Shown: piece after piece, positions 43,663 to 55,888 of the stretch
Layout of the letters: every line of letters begins with the position of its first letter
Numbering within the stretch: the first letter of the stretch is position 1
Assembly (NCBI GenBank): GCA_036898135.1
Contig: CM072513.1
Coordinates: 90,581,768 to 90,645,767, forward strand
Reading direction: 5' to 3'
Source: Oncomelania hupensis
Lineage: Eukaryota; Mollusca; Gastropoda; Littorinimorpha; Pomatiopsidae
DNA length: 64,000 nt
Program-made: the position numbers and the translations under genes
Notes under the pieces: model-generated
The model's input: only the letters and a program-made list of their open reading frames with translations
Database searches by the model: none
What the model was told of the DNA's origin: nothing

Positions 43663-44199
43663 GTAAGACAGGCCATACGACCTGAATTGGCAGTATATTG
43701 GAGACTTGATGTTGACCAATTTGGTTTTGTAAGCGAGCAGTTGGCACACACAAACAATGGGAAAAAACAGAGAGCAAATTTAAGGACACTCTTAGACAAT
43801 ATTTACAGAACAATAGCCCGTCCCGACTGTACAAACAATATGAACTGATAAAATTAATCGGAAATTCAATTGCTTTTTTTTGGTTTAAATTAAGGGCCAC
43901 TTTAACAAGGATTTTCATTCTTTTTTTTTTTTGACCGTGAGTTTACTTGGGAAATATTAGGCCTACATTGTTGGTTGTTAAGCACAAGATGATACAATGG
44001 GAAAACGTTTTATTTTCAACCCGACCGCTAAGCTTCGAATTTTAGGAGCCTCTTTTTGGTTAGATGAGGTGGGATGTGTACACAGTGTGAGCTTACTCGA
44101 ACGTCAGGCGATATCACTGCAGCCTGTACAGTACAGGCAGTGGATCAAAAGCCTGTGGTCGGCATGGAGGTTTTTGTATTAGGCATTGTTTATAATTAA

Positions 44200-44632
44200 T
44201 TAATTAATTTAATCGTTCTTATATAGCGCTTTACCAGCTCAAGAGCTGCTCAAGGCGCTGGCCGATATAGGATCTATCTCAAGCCGCCCGAGACGCCCAC
44301 CCGCAGCCTTTGGGCGCATGGTCTGACGTCCGTACAACTGAGCACAAACCTGGGCAGCCAGGGATGGGGGAGAAGGACCAAGTGCATGCTGGGTGTGTTC
44401 TTGTTACCGGCACTCACCCGTCTAGGACATGAGCGTCAGGATCTTTAAAAGTCCGTTATGATGGAATGTATGCGACAAAGACTAGACCTCGGTTTATACT
44501 CTCATCCGAAGGAGTAGGAAACGGGAGTAAAGTGTCTTTCCCAAGGACACAACACAATGGCGCGGTCTGGGCTCGAACCCGGGACCTTCAGATCCACAAG
44601 CCAAAGCTCTACCATTATAGGCCACCGTGCCA
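44200..44632 (-). mobile_element. tRNA-derived SINE, near full length
   Basis: Minus strand from a tRNA-like head at 44632 (B box GGTTCGAGCCC) through the shared body to a 3' end with GAGCTCTTGAGCTGG-type text, AGCGCTATATAAGAACG and a short TTAA-rich tail. Total about 430 bp. The A box is decayed. Confidence 0.82.
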
Positions 44633-44734
44633 AAGGACTGCAAAGAGCCAAATCAGGATCACTGACGGCCTGAAGTATAAAAATAAACATTTTAAAAAAA
44701 TATAATAATATTTTTTTTAAATGACCCTGAGACA

Positions 44735-45048
44735 CTGCGCCCCTACTCCTTCAGATGAGAGTATAAACCGAGGTCTAGTCTGCGCACGCACGCATTCCGT
44801 CGCATGGACTTTAAATGTCATGTCCTAGACGGGTGAGCGCCGGCTACACAAATACGCCTACCACGCACTAGGTCCCTTTTCCCCATCCCCGGTTGCCCAG
44901 AATTGTGCTCAGTCGTCTGGGCGTCAGACTATGCGCCCAAAGGTGACAAGCGGGCGCCACGGGGAGCTTGAAGGGGAGATCCTGTAGCGGCCGGCGCCTT
45001 GAGCAACTCTTGAGCTGAAAAAGCGCTATATAAGAACTATTAAATTAA
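44735..45048 (+). mobile_element. tRNA-derived SINE, opposite orientation, head truncated
   Basis: The same family on the plus strand: ACTCCTTCAGATGAGAGTAT, then GTCCTAGACGGGTGAGCGCC, then GCGCCTTGAGCAACTCTTGA and GCGCTATATAAGAAC. With the previous copy it forms an inverted pair of nearly 300 bp arms. Confidence 0.82.
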
Positions 45049-45149
45049 ATGTTGTAAACAAGCAGCTGTGCGCGTGCCTACCACGCACACTTTCGCAGCA
45101 GTGCTATATTTAGAATCAACCTCGATGCCCTTGTTCCCATAGATACTCG

Positions 45150-45161
45150 CACACACACACA

Positions 45162-45196
<35 letters not shown>

Positions 45197-45226
45197 GCGC
45201 GCGCGCACACACACACACACACACAC
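45150..45226. repeat. (CA)n/(CG)n microsatellite
   Basis: CA repeats with an internal CGCGCG run. Confidence 0.95.
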
Positions 45227-45231
45227 GGTGT

Positions 45232-46700
45232 GTGACGGTGGGTTCTATTGTTGCTGGGCTCTGCACAATGGAATGCTATTACATATTCGTCTTTCGTCTG
45301 CGGGGATCGGCTAGTTAGATCGCCCTATGACTAATCTTAATACATTTCTATGTTTAATCCGGTCTGTGTGCGGACAGGGTTACAGAGATAGGAGATAGGG
45401 AGAAACGTGTAAAACATTCACTGACACACTAGCTCTCGCACGGCTATGAAACATAGGTAGTCCAGCCACTTGTTAATAGTAAATATCACACATTTATTTC
45501 CTCTACTCTATATCTAATTATCTAAACACTATTTTAACTTAAATGTCCAAAACGTAATATAACTAGGATTAACTTAACAGTCCAAAGTTCACTTCGAGTG
45601 GTTCAGAGAGTGGGTAGATCTTTTATGGGTCTATTCTGCTACTGTTCTTGATATTTTGCAACTGTATCATCACTGGGCTTTTTTCTTGTTTTGCCTAATG
45701 TTCTTTTCCCGGAAGAGTGGATTATCGCACAGTCCCTATAGTTCAGTGTTCATGCACTTCTTCTAGAGCATTGAGCTGTATTGTTGAGGTACGGTGCTCT
45801 TGTCTCCTCGTCTTGTTTGTTGACTACTGGGCTATCAGAGTTCAGTGCTCGGTGCTCAAGTGCAGGCCGCGTGTCTGGGATGACACTCTGTGGGGTCTAT
45901 ATCCTGCCGCAGACCAAGCCTGCTCGTCTGCAAAAAATAAGACGAATTTCTGCAAACCCTTGTTTACAAAGGGTGTGCAGAGCGTCTCACTGTTGGCAGA
46001 AACAGCCCTCAGTGATCGCGTCCACTTATACAGATAAGAGACGAACAATCTTCTAAGTCCATGGTCCACTGGAATATCCAACATAATTTCTCTCTATATA
46101 TATACATCATGGCTAAATTAAACACAGGGAGAAGTAATTAATAATATACAAATTCTCCGGTACAGCCACTGGTCTGCAATAATGCAAATAGGAGAAACCA
46201 CAGTTGGACAGTGGGGTTACCTCGTGGTCTCAAAAACCGGTTGCTTGGGTCAGCCACGTGATCAAGCAAAGTTTTACTAGCATTCACAATTATAAAACAT
46301 GGCAAGACTTCACAAGCATAATCCAACACTATTATCAATAAATCGCGGTGAAACAAAAGATCGATCATTTGCCTTTTTGACAATGTCAGGCTACTGCGAT
46401 GAATGAATTTCACCCGTCACCTGCGTAGTCTTCTGCTAAATAATAATAACATAGAAACCCGTAGTGACCATTTGGCAGAAAGCGTCCAATATCCCCAAGC
46501 TGAACCAACAGACCCCATACACAAATCAGGAGTTTGGGGAGAGCTTTCAAGAAAGAAGAAAATAGTAGATTGATAGAACGGAATAAGAACGAGAACGAAC
46601 AAATGAGCTAGAATTTAGAAAGTGGTCATTTAAAGCACTAAATTTCCACAAAGTGGGGATACTATTTATACAGAAAACCCTGGCACCCCAACGGGGAAGG
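45232..46700 (-). repeat. R1 repeat, longest copy
   Basis: About 1.47 kb. On the minus strand it begins CCCCGTTGGGGTGCC, has TATAAATAG nearby, and ends CCCACCGTCACA. Segments match 30885-31195, 32797-32890 and 41945-42660. Short frames in it are not conserved between copies. A solo LTR of an unknown family is a possibility, since it starts near TGT and ends CA, but no duplication was found. Confidence 0.65.
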
Positions 46701-46860
46701 GTATGTATGTGTATGTATGTCTGTATGTATGTGTATGTATGTGTGTATGTATGTGTATATATTTGTTTGTTTGTTTGTAGTGTGTGGGTGAGATGGATGG
46801 ATGATAGTTGAAGCTCTTCTCTGTCTCTCTCTGTCTCTGTCTCTTCCTCTCACTCTCTCT
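46700..46860. repeat. (GTAT)n and CT simple repeats
   Basis: GTAT/GTGTAT repeats, a GTTT run, then TCTC repeats. Confidence 0.9.
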
Positions 46861-48349
46861 CCCTTGATGTTGCGACATAACACCAGTTAGCCTACGAGGG
46901 CTACACTACACTACAGTACAAACCTTATTTTACAAACCAGCAACAGGGTTACTATCCCCAAAATAATCAAATAAATAAATAACACTTTAAAATGTAACAA
47001 AAACCACGTCGATAAATGACAAGACAACTACCTGTACCGTGTGTATGTATTTTATGGGAACCGCTCGATAACGGTACTACATAGGTAAAAAAAATCAATC
47101 ATAACGTCAATATGTCTTTTTCATCTGTTGACAATGAAGTCTTTTAGGGGAACGTTTACGAAAATAATGACTAAGTAACCCTTACCCGTAGTCATAAATG
47201 AAAAGTATTTTAAACAAAACAAAAATGTCAGGTACCTAGTAACGTTTGAATATTTCACCATTATTTCCCTTTCACTTTAACTTGTTATCGGAGTACCTCG
47301 TTTGCAGTTTGACATGGCTATGTTTTGAACAGTTAATATTTTAATTCCGTTTCAAAAGAACCGCTAGAGTGCATTGGGTAAGGACAGGGCATAATGGGAG
47401 AGGGGGGAGGGGAGGGGGCGGATTTTGTTGAGCGAGGTAGGGCAGTACGTTTATTTCAAACAAAGGTACGCCAATGTTGAAAAGGGTAAAGATGGCAGTG
47501 CAATGCGAATGTGGAGGTGGGAAGGTTTTGGATTTTACTACGGATGTAGGCCTACATCAGTAGGGTGTGCTGTAGACTGCTTTACATTACTTTACATGGT
47601 TATTGCTTTAGGTCCAGTGTAGACTGCTACAGTATTGCTAACAATGTTCTACCGTCTTTGCTATCGTGTAGATGTCAAGTCTACTTCTTTGTTAATTCAA
47701 GCCAGCTATAGCTGGTTCTATCCAGTTCAAGCCTGCCGTAAAAATTCTGAGGTCGAGCTGGTTCAAGCTGGAAATACTTTGAAATAGTCGGAGGAGATGA
47801 GGAGATGAGGGGAGGGGGAAGGGGGTTGGGACAGGACGAGCAAAATGTCGGTCTGTTCGGATCGTTGGAAGTCATATCTCAAGAACCACTGAACGGATTT
47901 TGACCACACTTCATAAGAACATTGCCTAGCTAGGTTAGTGACCTGCCTCCCGTAAAGTCATCTTTGGCTCTACCGCAAACACGTTTTGCTCAATATATCT
48001 AAAACCGGCTGAAGCGATTTTGTTGAATTTTGGAATAGGGGTACTTCAGATCGCGGACCATCCTTCAGTGGCAGGCCGGTGGTCGGTCAGTGGGTCCGTA
48101 CGTCGCTCCGAATTTAACTGTTTGGCACAGAACACATTTTTTGCATTATTTCTACACACACAAAAAATTGTACCGAAATCCATTATTTTTTACTTAGTGC
48201 ATATTTCAACTACTGCTAATCATGATGGATCAATCGTATTTGTACTTTTTCCAACGGTCAAGGTCATTGTGCATTGCTTCACCATTTTCTGAACATGTTT
48301 TGTGCTGTATCTAAACATTGTTCTGTTTTGATAATGTTTTGCTTGCTGC
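46861..48349. other. Unique non-coding stretch
   Basis: No gene recognised. 47600-47620 holds a short LINE-A end remnant (GGTTATTGCTTTAGGTCCAG). Open frames up to 90 codons lack domains. Confidence 0.45.
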
Positions 48350-48441
48350 ATGAGGACAGAGAATTATGGAGTACGCTGGTTAAACGATCATTTATGGTGT
48401 CCCCAACGACCTCCGAGTTATGGGACAGGATAGGATAGGAT
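48350..48441 (+). mobile_element. RTE LINE 3' end fragment
   Basis: GAGGACAGAGAATTATGGAG, TACGCTGGTTAAACGATC and CGACCTCCGAGTTATGGGAC, then a (GGATA)n tail. Severely 5' truncated. Confidence 0.85.
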
Positions 48442-48572
48442 GCTTGCAGGTGATTCAGATCGAGGCCTTGGTCCATGTTTTTCCTGTTGTTTTCTTTTTC
48501 AGGAATAATAATAAAGCCGTGTCGCAACACCGGCCAAGAAAATGAACGCTTTGAAAATGGTTATTTTATATG

Positions 48573-48577
<5 letters not shown>

Positions 48578-48636
<59 letters not shown>
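48578..48636. repeat. (TG)n microsatellite
   Basis: About 29 TG units. 48637-49190 has no recognised feature apart from weak SINE-like text near 48835-48880. Confidence 0.95.
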
Positions 48637-48637
<1 letters not shown>

Positions 48638-49192
48638 TTTCTGGGAATACATTTGACTGGCTTGCCATCTTGTTCTTGAGATATGGATTCCAACGGACCG
48701 ACCAATCGCCAGACCTATGGCTCTAATATCTAGAACTACACAAATTGGTTTATTTTTCGTGCGTACCTATAGAGCATGCATGCTGCATATCCAGTAAAGC
48801 AAAGCATTGTTCTTATGTATCTGTTTAATCCTAGTCTCCTTCACAGCTCAAAGAGCTGGTCTAGGTGCTGTCTGAAGTCAGGATGGAACCCACGCCTCCC
48901 AAGACCCACACTTTCTGCAAACATGGGCACAGTTTCCGCACTTCTTGCTATCAATTATGCAGCAGGTAGACCGTAGCGAGCACGCCTAAAGGCCATATAT
49001 CTTGACGGCTGTTTAATTAATCAGGACGCGCTGGGCAGCGTATTCGCGTGGCGACTGTTTATGTTCTAGGAAAGTGAACACTTCTTCGACTTCCGAAGAT
49101 CAGGGCGACCCACAGGGTACACTACCTCAACCCACGCCCATCTACTCTATCTCTCTCTTTCTCCTCCCTTCTTTCCTCCTCCCCTCCATCTC

Positions 49193-49430
49193 CCTTCCTA
49201 TCCTATCCTATCCTATCCCGTAACTCAGAAGTCGTTAGGGCACCACAGATTAACCAGCGTACTCCATCTTTCTCTGTCGTCAGCAGCCCTCATGGCTTCG
49301 CTCAACGTCAAGCAAGTCTATTCTCGAATGTTGTCTTCCCACCTCTTTTTCTATCTCTCTCTTCTTCTGCCTCCTTGCACCGTGCCTTGCAGGATGATCT
49401 TTGCAAGGCCTGATGCTCGTACTTCCTCAA
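49193..49430 (-). mobile_element. RTE LINE 3' end fragment
   Basis: (TATCC)n, then CCCGTAACTCAGAAGTCGTT and CAGCAGCCCTCATGGCTTCG. It matches the reverse complement of the 51.5-51.7 kb copy. Confidence 0.85.
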
Positions 49431-50365
<935 letters not shown>

Positions 50366-50505
50366 ACTGTTTAGATGTTGGAACATAGAGAGAATCACAC
50401 ATGGATAAGTGACGCGTACAGAATGAACGATCTTTGACTTTTACACCCATCATTGACAAAATGGCAGACGGGAATAACCAACCCAGGAAAGAAGGCTGGA
50501 GTGAG

Positions 50506-50660
<155 letters not shown>

Positions 50661-51084
50661 TCAATGTTTATAGGGTCCAGCGGACTGCTAAGTGCCGAAT
50701 TAGGACCACACAAAACTATTCAAAAACAGATCAGATCTCTAAAATATGATAACAAGATGTACATTAAACTAGCTTTACTGATGAACGTTAACCAAGCACA
50801 CACACACACACACACACACACACCTACACACGCACGCACACACACACACACACACCTACACACACACACACAAGATGACAGGACCTATATTCGATAAAAC
50901 GAACTAACATCACCTACAAATTTAAACAAGTTTTGACCATTGCAGACTTCAAAAATCTCATTAAAAGGTATCGTACCAAAAAATCTATTTCTCTCATCAA
51001 CCAGATCAGAACATTCAGATATAAAATGGCGGACGGAAAAAAACTTGTCACTTGAAATGCACCATGGTGTTTCGGCAGGAACCT
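50661..51084 (-). mobile_element. LINE-A 3' end, interrupted by an RTE copy
   Basis: Terminal module GGGTCCAGCGGACT ... AGGACC at 50671-50709. An internal CA repeat sits at 50796-50872. The end of the ORF (FFSVRHFISECSDLVDERN, then FNEIFEVCNGQNLFKF) lies at about 50895-51060 and matches the LINE-A nested in element 1. Confidence 0.85.
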
Positions 51085-51711
51085 AAATCATCGCTAAATG
51101 CATAGCTTCAAATATTTAGGAGCCATTGTTTCAGACAATGGGTCTCGACAGGAAGTCCTCTCCAGGATCGCACAAACAACTGCTGCCCTGGCAAGGTTGA
51201 AGCCCATTTGCAAAGACAGGACCATCAGTCTACATTCCAAGGTAAGGCTGCTGCGCTCCCTTGTCATCTCCATCTTCCTATATGCTTGCGAAACATGGAC
51301 CCTCACAGCAGATCTCCAAAGAAGAATACAAAGCATGGAGATGAGGTGCTACAGAAGACTTCTGGGCATTTCCTATACCCAGCACATCACCAACGACGAA
51401 GTCCGACAGACCATCACACAAGCCATTGGACAACACGATGATCTGCTCACTGTAGTGAAAAAACGGAAACTCCGTCACCAGATCATCAGGTCTTGCAAAG
51501 ACCATCCTGCAAGGCACAGTGCAAGGAGGTAGAAGAAGGGGGAGACCGAAAAAGAGGTGGGAGGACAACATTCGAGAATGGACTGGTTTGACACTGAGCG
51601 AAGCCATCAGGGTTGCTGAGGACAGGGAAAGATGGAGTACGCTGGTTAAACGATCATCTGCGGTGCCCCTACGACCTCCGAGTTACGGGATAGGATAGGA
51701 TAGGATAGGAT
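51085..51711 (+). mobile_element. 5'-truncated RTE LINE with target duplication
   Basis: AGGAACCT occurs at 51077-51084 and again at 51712-51719. Coding text: HSFKYLGAIVSDNGSRQEVL, LLRSLVISIFLYACETWTLT, MEMRCYRRLLGISYTQHIT and a C-terminus with EDRERW-like residues in shifted frames. The tail is (GGATA)n. Only the RT thumb and C-terminal region remain, with one frameshift near 51500. Confidence 0.88.
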
Positions 51712-51739
51712 AGGAACCTTCAGAGCAAGGATACTGCTG

Positions 51740-51853
51740 AGATGAACAGTGGGAAAATGGCCACTTTTAACGTGCCCACCGCGGAATTCGAACCTGTGTA
51801 CACGATGTGTCAGGCGAACGCACTACCGCTGAACTACGGCGGTGGGTCGCACA
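51740..51853 (-). mobile_element. tRNA-like SINE head, third family
   Basis: The minus strand has a 7-bp acceptor pairing (CCACCGC with GCGGTGG), A box TAGTTCAGCGG and B box GGTTCGAATTCC. The anticodon stem does not pair. A SINE head or tRNA pseudogene is most likely, since SINE-like text (AACGTGCCCACC side) continues beyond. Confidence 0.6.
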
Positions 51854-52429
51854 TACAGACTACAACACGCGGACACAGGAACATTAACTTTAGGCTATAG
51901 TTCCCTAAACAAGAGACGTAAAGGGTGTTTTACCAGGAAAGGGTGAAAAGGGAGCGAATGCATTATGGGACTGTCACTGCATGCTATTAACAGAAGAATC
52001 CGGCAAACGTCAGTTCGCAAGAAAACCCGATATCAAACGCATTGACTTTTAGTAGGGAGGGGCCTTCCCAGCATTTAACATTTAAAAATGATTGAAGCAA
52101 GCAGTTTTGAGTCAGTTTAAGACACTCTGAATAGAATCACATAGAAACCAATGAACACCGAGCAAACACGTAAAAGCAGGTATTCAGACGCCCTGGCTAT
52201 TTACAGACCTGTCTAACGTTGTGGTAATGATAATGAAGCGATAACCATCTTAGGTTCCAGACACTCTGTATACAAAACAACACAGAAATCGATTCAACAT
52301 CGTTGCACGTGCCAGTGGCCCGCTATCCGTTGGTCAGGTGTTGGTAGAGTATGAAAGACTCTCTGAGTTTCCTTTTAGTAGAAATCGGGCAGGCAGCATG
52401 CAGCGTCGTTGAGGCTGCGTTGGTGACGC

Positions 52430-52572
52430 ATCCAGGATGGTGCTCAGTTGTCCGGGCGTCAGACTATGCGACCAATGACTGCAAGTGGGCGCCACAGGTG
52501 GCTTGAGTTAGATCATGCATTGGCCCAGCGCCTTGAGCAGCTCTTGAGCTAAAAAAAGCGCTCTATAAGAAA
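52430..52572 (+). mobile_element. tRNA-derived SINE 3' half
   Basis: GGTGCTCAGTTGTCCGGGCG, CAGACTATGCG, then GCGCCTTGAGCAGCTCTTGA and AGCGCTCTATAAG match the 44.9-45.0 kb copy. 51854-52429 and 52573-52905 show nothing recognisable. Confidence 0.8.
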
Positions 52573-52905
52573 AAATAGTTCCATCAGCAATATGCGATTG
52601 ATAAAAGACATGAGATATAAATAAACGTATTCGTTCAAGGGATCACATTGGATATGTAATTGCCACGATAGCAATGAAATGATAAAAAACTGAAGAGAAA
52701 AGTGACTGGTATTAGGCCGAACAGATATATCTCTAAACGATAATAAATAATCCAGCCATCGGAGCGGTTGCGATGATCTGGTATTTCACAGAGAAAATCG
52801 GCATCCCAAGTTTCTGTTGAACAAAGCCTGCCTAAATCTAGATGCCAGATTGTTGGATTTCGCTAGAGTAACCCCAGATTTACATGGCCGTTCATTTGCC
52901 CTGTG

Positions 52906-52908
52906 ATA

Positions 52909-53005
<97 letters not shown>

Positions 53006-53032
53006 TTCTTCTTCTTCTTCTTCTTCTTCTTC

Positions 53033-53107
<75 letters not shown>

Positions 53108-53167
53108 TTCTTCTTCTTCTTCTTCTTCTTCTTCTTCTTCTTCTTCTTCTTCTTCTTCTTCTTCTTC

Positions 53168-53236
<69 letters not shown>

Positions 53237-53330
53237 TTCTTCTTCTTCTTCTTCTTCTTCTTCTTCTTCTTCTTCTTCTTCTTCTTCTTCTTCATCATCA
53301 TCATTATTGTCATCATCATCATCATCATTC
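52906..53330. repeat. Alternating (ATC)n and (TTC)n blocks
   Basis: Three ATC blocks alternate with three TTC blocks over about 420 bp. The TTC blocks are polypyrimidine. The serine, histidine and leucine frames are artefacts. Confidence 0.95.
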
Positions 53331-53431
53331 GAGATTGCCAAGAATTTTGTGATGCCAGGTTTGGGTGACAAATCAACCTCTGCCTTGACTTAAAAGACTG
53401 ATCAGGTTTGGCTCGGTCGCGGTGCTACTGT

Positions 53432-53543
<112 letters not shown>

Positions 53544-53683
53544 GTTACATATGCAGTTGCCGCCGGAAAGTCAAGCTCCGGACTGCAATGGTCGCCAGAG
53601 GTGGACAGTCCAATGGCAGAGCTATCAGATGCAGACTGCGCCAGGCCACTCGGTACAGCCCGGGTAGCTTTGATCTTTTACTG

Positions 53684-54317
53684 TGTTACGTTGAAACGTG
53701 AACGAAAGTATGTCGGAAGCGTGTACGATAGATCTAATCGTTTCGATTTGCAAAGTATTCAATAATGGAGCTTATTTACCTTTGATTTGAGTTTGCATTG
53801 TTGTTAGGAGAGGCTTTGTATAACGTTGATAATTTGCGTTAGTCGATATTATTTGAGAATCTTCTGGATATGCGTGTTTACTCTTGATGGAAATTTCCCG
53901 ATACATGTAGAAGCAAGAGGTCGTTCTGGAAGATATAAAAATATGTATTGACGTAAGTCAGTGATGACGATCTTTTATTCGATTGGTGGCAGTGCGTCAT
54001 TTCTACTGTATTCGAAATCTTTCCGGAAAAGAGAGAGGTTATTTAATCGTGTGCCGAGATTGTTGTTGAGAGTAAAGTTGTTGATAGTGATTTGGAAAGT
54101 TGCTGTGAAAGTTGTTGAGTTGAATTGAGAATTGTATGCAGTTGTTGATGTGTGCTGAATAAAAGTGGAAAACTTCATACGTCGACTTTGTGACTTGTAT
54201 GCTGTTTGAACGGGCTGTGTGAATAAACGAATCTGAGTTACACAACTATCAGGAATTCAAGCATCGGGGCTGAATCAGATACTGATAGAAAACACCAACA
54301 TCAAACTGAGTGTAACA
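53684..54317 (+). repeat. Element 2 5' LTR
   Basis: TGTTACGTT ... GAGTGTAACA. It has a TATA-like TATAAAA at 53934-53940 and AATAAA at 54158-54163, spaced as in a promoter-R-polyadenylation layout. Confidence 0.95.
53934..53940 (+). promoter_or_regulatory. TATA box of the element 2 LTR
   Basis: TATAAAA in the 5' LTR about 250 bases in, followed about 220 bases later by a polyadenylation signal. Confidence 0.5.
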
Positions 54318-54320
54318 TTT

Positions 54321-54338
54321 TGGGGGTCAAGCCGCGAT
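54321..54338 (+). other. Candidate primer binding site, element 2
   Basis: TGGGGGTCAAGCCGCGAT begins three bases after the LTR. TGG fits a tRNA CCA end; the tRNA is not identified. Confidence 0.45.
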
Positions 54339-54880
54339 TCACGCCATAGCCAAGGGTTCAACTGCTACAACAAGCGAGTCAACGTTACGAGAGGCAGTCA
54401 TCGAGGGTAGCCGCCAACGAGTTGCGTCGAGAGGGGCCAACATACTGGGACTACATCCGATAGGTTCGGGTTGACTGCAAGGGCGTGTAGTCGCCGAAGA
54501 GTTGCTTCGTGAGCGAACAACAGAGCGGGACTACGTGGCTGCCGCAGGACTACGTCGAGGGACAGTCTCGGAGCTACATCGCCAGTATTAGAGAGAGCGA
54601 CGAGCGGACGTCGCGTCTACTTCAGCACAGGAGCGTGTACATCAACACCAGCGTGGTGCAGCGTCGCATACGACGAGGACAGCGGGGCCTGCGTCAACGA
54701 AAGCGACTAGTGACAAGCATCAGCGCTACTGCAGAAAGCGTGCTGTTCTAGAACAGTCTAGAAAGGTACAGCACAGTCAAGAACTTTCCAGAAAAAAAGA
54801 ACTCTACAGTCAAGAACTTTCTAGAAGAAGAACCTTCCAGAAAAGAACTTTCTTTAAAAGAACTTTCCAGAAGCATCAAG
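54339..54880 (+). other. Element 2 leader
   Basis: Untranslated region between primer site and gag. It has repeated AGAACTTTCCAGAA blocks at about 54775-54870. The 80-codon frame at 54509-54751 shows no domain. Confidence 0.55.
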
Positions 54881-55888
54881 ATGGCTGACTTCTGGCAGAA
54901 AGGGGTTGAACTAAATCTAAAAGGCAAACAGCTGACGGAGTACGTCAAATGCCAGGAGAGAATATTGCGTGAAGAAAGAGAAGAACAGCGAAGGCGCGAA
55001 GAAAGAGAATTGGAAGAGAAGCGTCTAGAAAAAGAAATAGAACTAGAACAGAAGCGTCTAGAAGTAGAAGAGCAGCGTCGCCGTGAAGAACGAGAATTAG
55101 AAGAGCAGCGTCGCCGTGAAGACAGAGAATTCGAGCTGAAGCGTCTTGAGTTCCAGCTAGAAATGGCGCGTATCCAAAACAATCAGCATGCGCCACAAGT
55201 CACCAACGACCATACGGCTCCTAAATTGCCAGCTTTCGTCGACGGGAAGGACCAGATTGACAGTTATCTGGCGAGATTCGAAAGGTTCGCTGAAAGCTCT
55301 AATTGGCAACCTCGAGACTGGGCGATTCGACTGAGTGCACTTCTGACGGGGCAAGCTCTCGAAGTTTACACCAGACTGTCGAACGATGACGCCAAAAACT
55401 ACGACGTCTTGAAAGAGGCCCTGTTGCAGTGCTACAACTTTACAGAGAAGGGCTACCGTAAACGCTTCCGTGAATGCCGGCCTAAGTCAGACGAGACGCC
55501 AAAGCAGTTTGTGGAGCGCCTGTCGTCATATCTACACAAGTGGGTGGAGTTATCAGGCGAAACGAAGTCTTACGACAGTCTCCATGACCTGATCGTGAAG
55601 GAACAATTTCTCAATGCCTGTCACAAGGACCTAGCGACCCACTTAGAAGAACAAAAGCTGCAGACGCTTAAAGATGTGACTGAGGCTGCTGAAAGATATC
55701 TCATCGCTCATGGGGAAAACCCTGGGGCCACCCAGCGCGACGAAACATTTTCAGAAGACTGGAAACCATGTGAACCAGATCCAGGGAAGCCAGACGAGCC
55801 AGAGACAGACAGACTCCACGCCTCCTCCCAGGGAAGGGCATTCAAGGGGCTGTTTCACCTGCAACGCTACAGACCACAGAGCTTCTAA
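54881..55888 (+). CDS. Element 2 Gag
   Basis: ATG in AAGATGG context at 54881, beginning MADFWQKGVELNLKGKQL. Residues about 26-105 are a Glu/Arg-rich coiled coil (EEQRRREERELEE repeats). A capsid-like helical domain follows from PKLPAFVDGKDQIDSYLARF. Its second half (KQFVERLSSYLHKWVELSGE, then LIVKEQFLNACHKDLATHLE and a helix ending AAERYL) resembles the SCAN fold. The frame ends at 55888, while the zinc knuckle and pol lie in the +1 frame from about 55760-55850. Gag packages element RNA. The tail of this ORF after the overlap is probably out of frame. Confidence 0.85.
   Translation: MADFWQKGVELNLKGKQLTEYVKCQERILREEREEQRRREERELEEKRLEKEIELEQKRLEVEEQRRREERELEEQRRREDREFELKRLEFQLEMARIQNNQHAPQVTNDHTAPKLPAFVDGKDQIDSYLARFERFAESSNWQPRDWAIRLSALLTGQALEVYTRLSNDDAKNYDVLKEALLQCYNFTEKGYRKRFRECRPKSDETPKQFVERLSSYLHKWVELSGETKSYDSLHDLIVKEQFLNACHKDLATHLEEQKLQTLKDVTEAAERYLIAHGENPGATQRDETFSEDWKPCEPDPGKPDEPETDRLHASSQGRAFKGLFHLQRYRPQSF

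Noticed and set aside
51776..51850. Functional tRNA gene with 7-bp acceptor stem
   Set aside because: The anticodon arm cannot form and SINE-like text continues downstream; it is kept as a SINE head.
53975..54245. Small ORFs in the element 2 LTR
   Set aside because: Duplicated exactly in the second LTR and overlapping the promoter and polyadenylation signal region.
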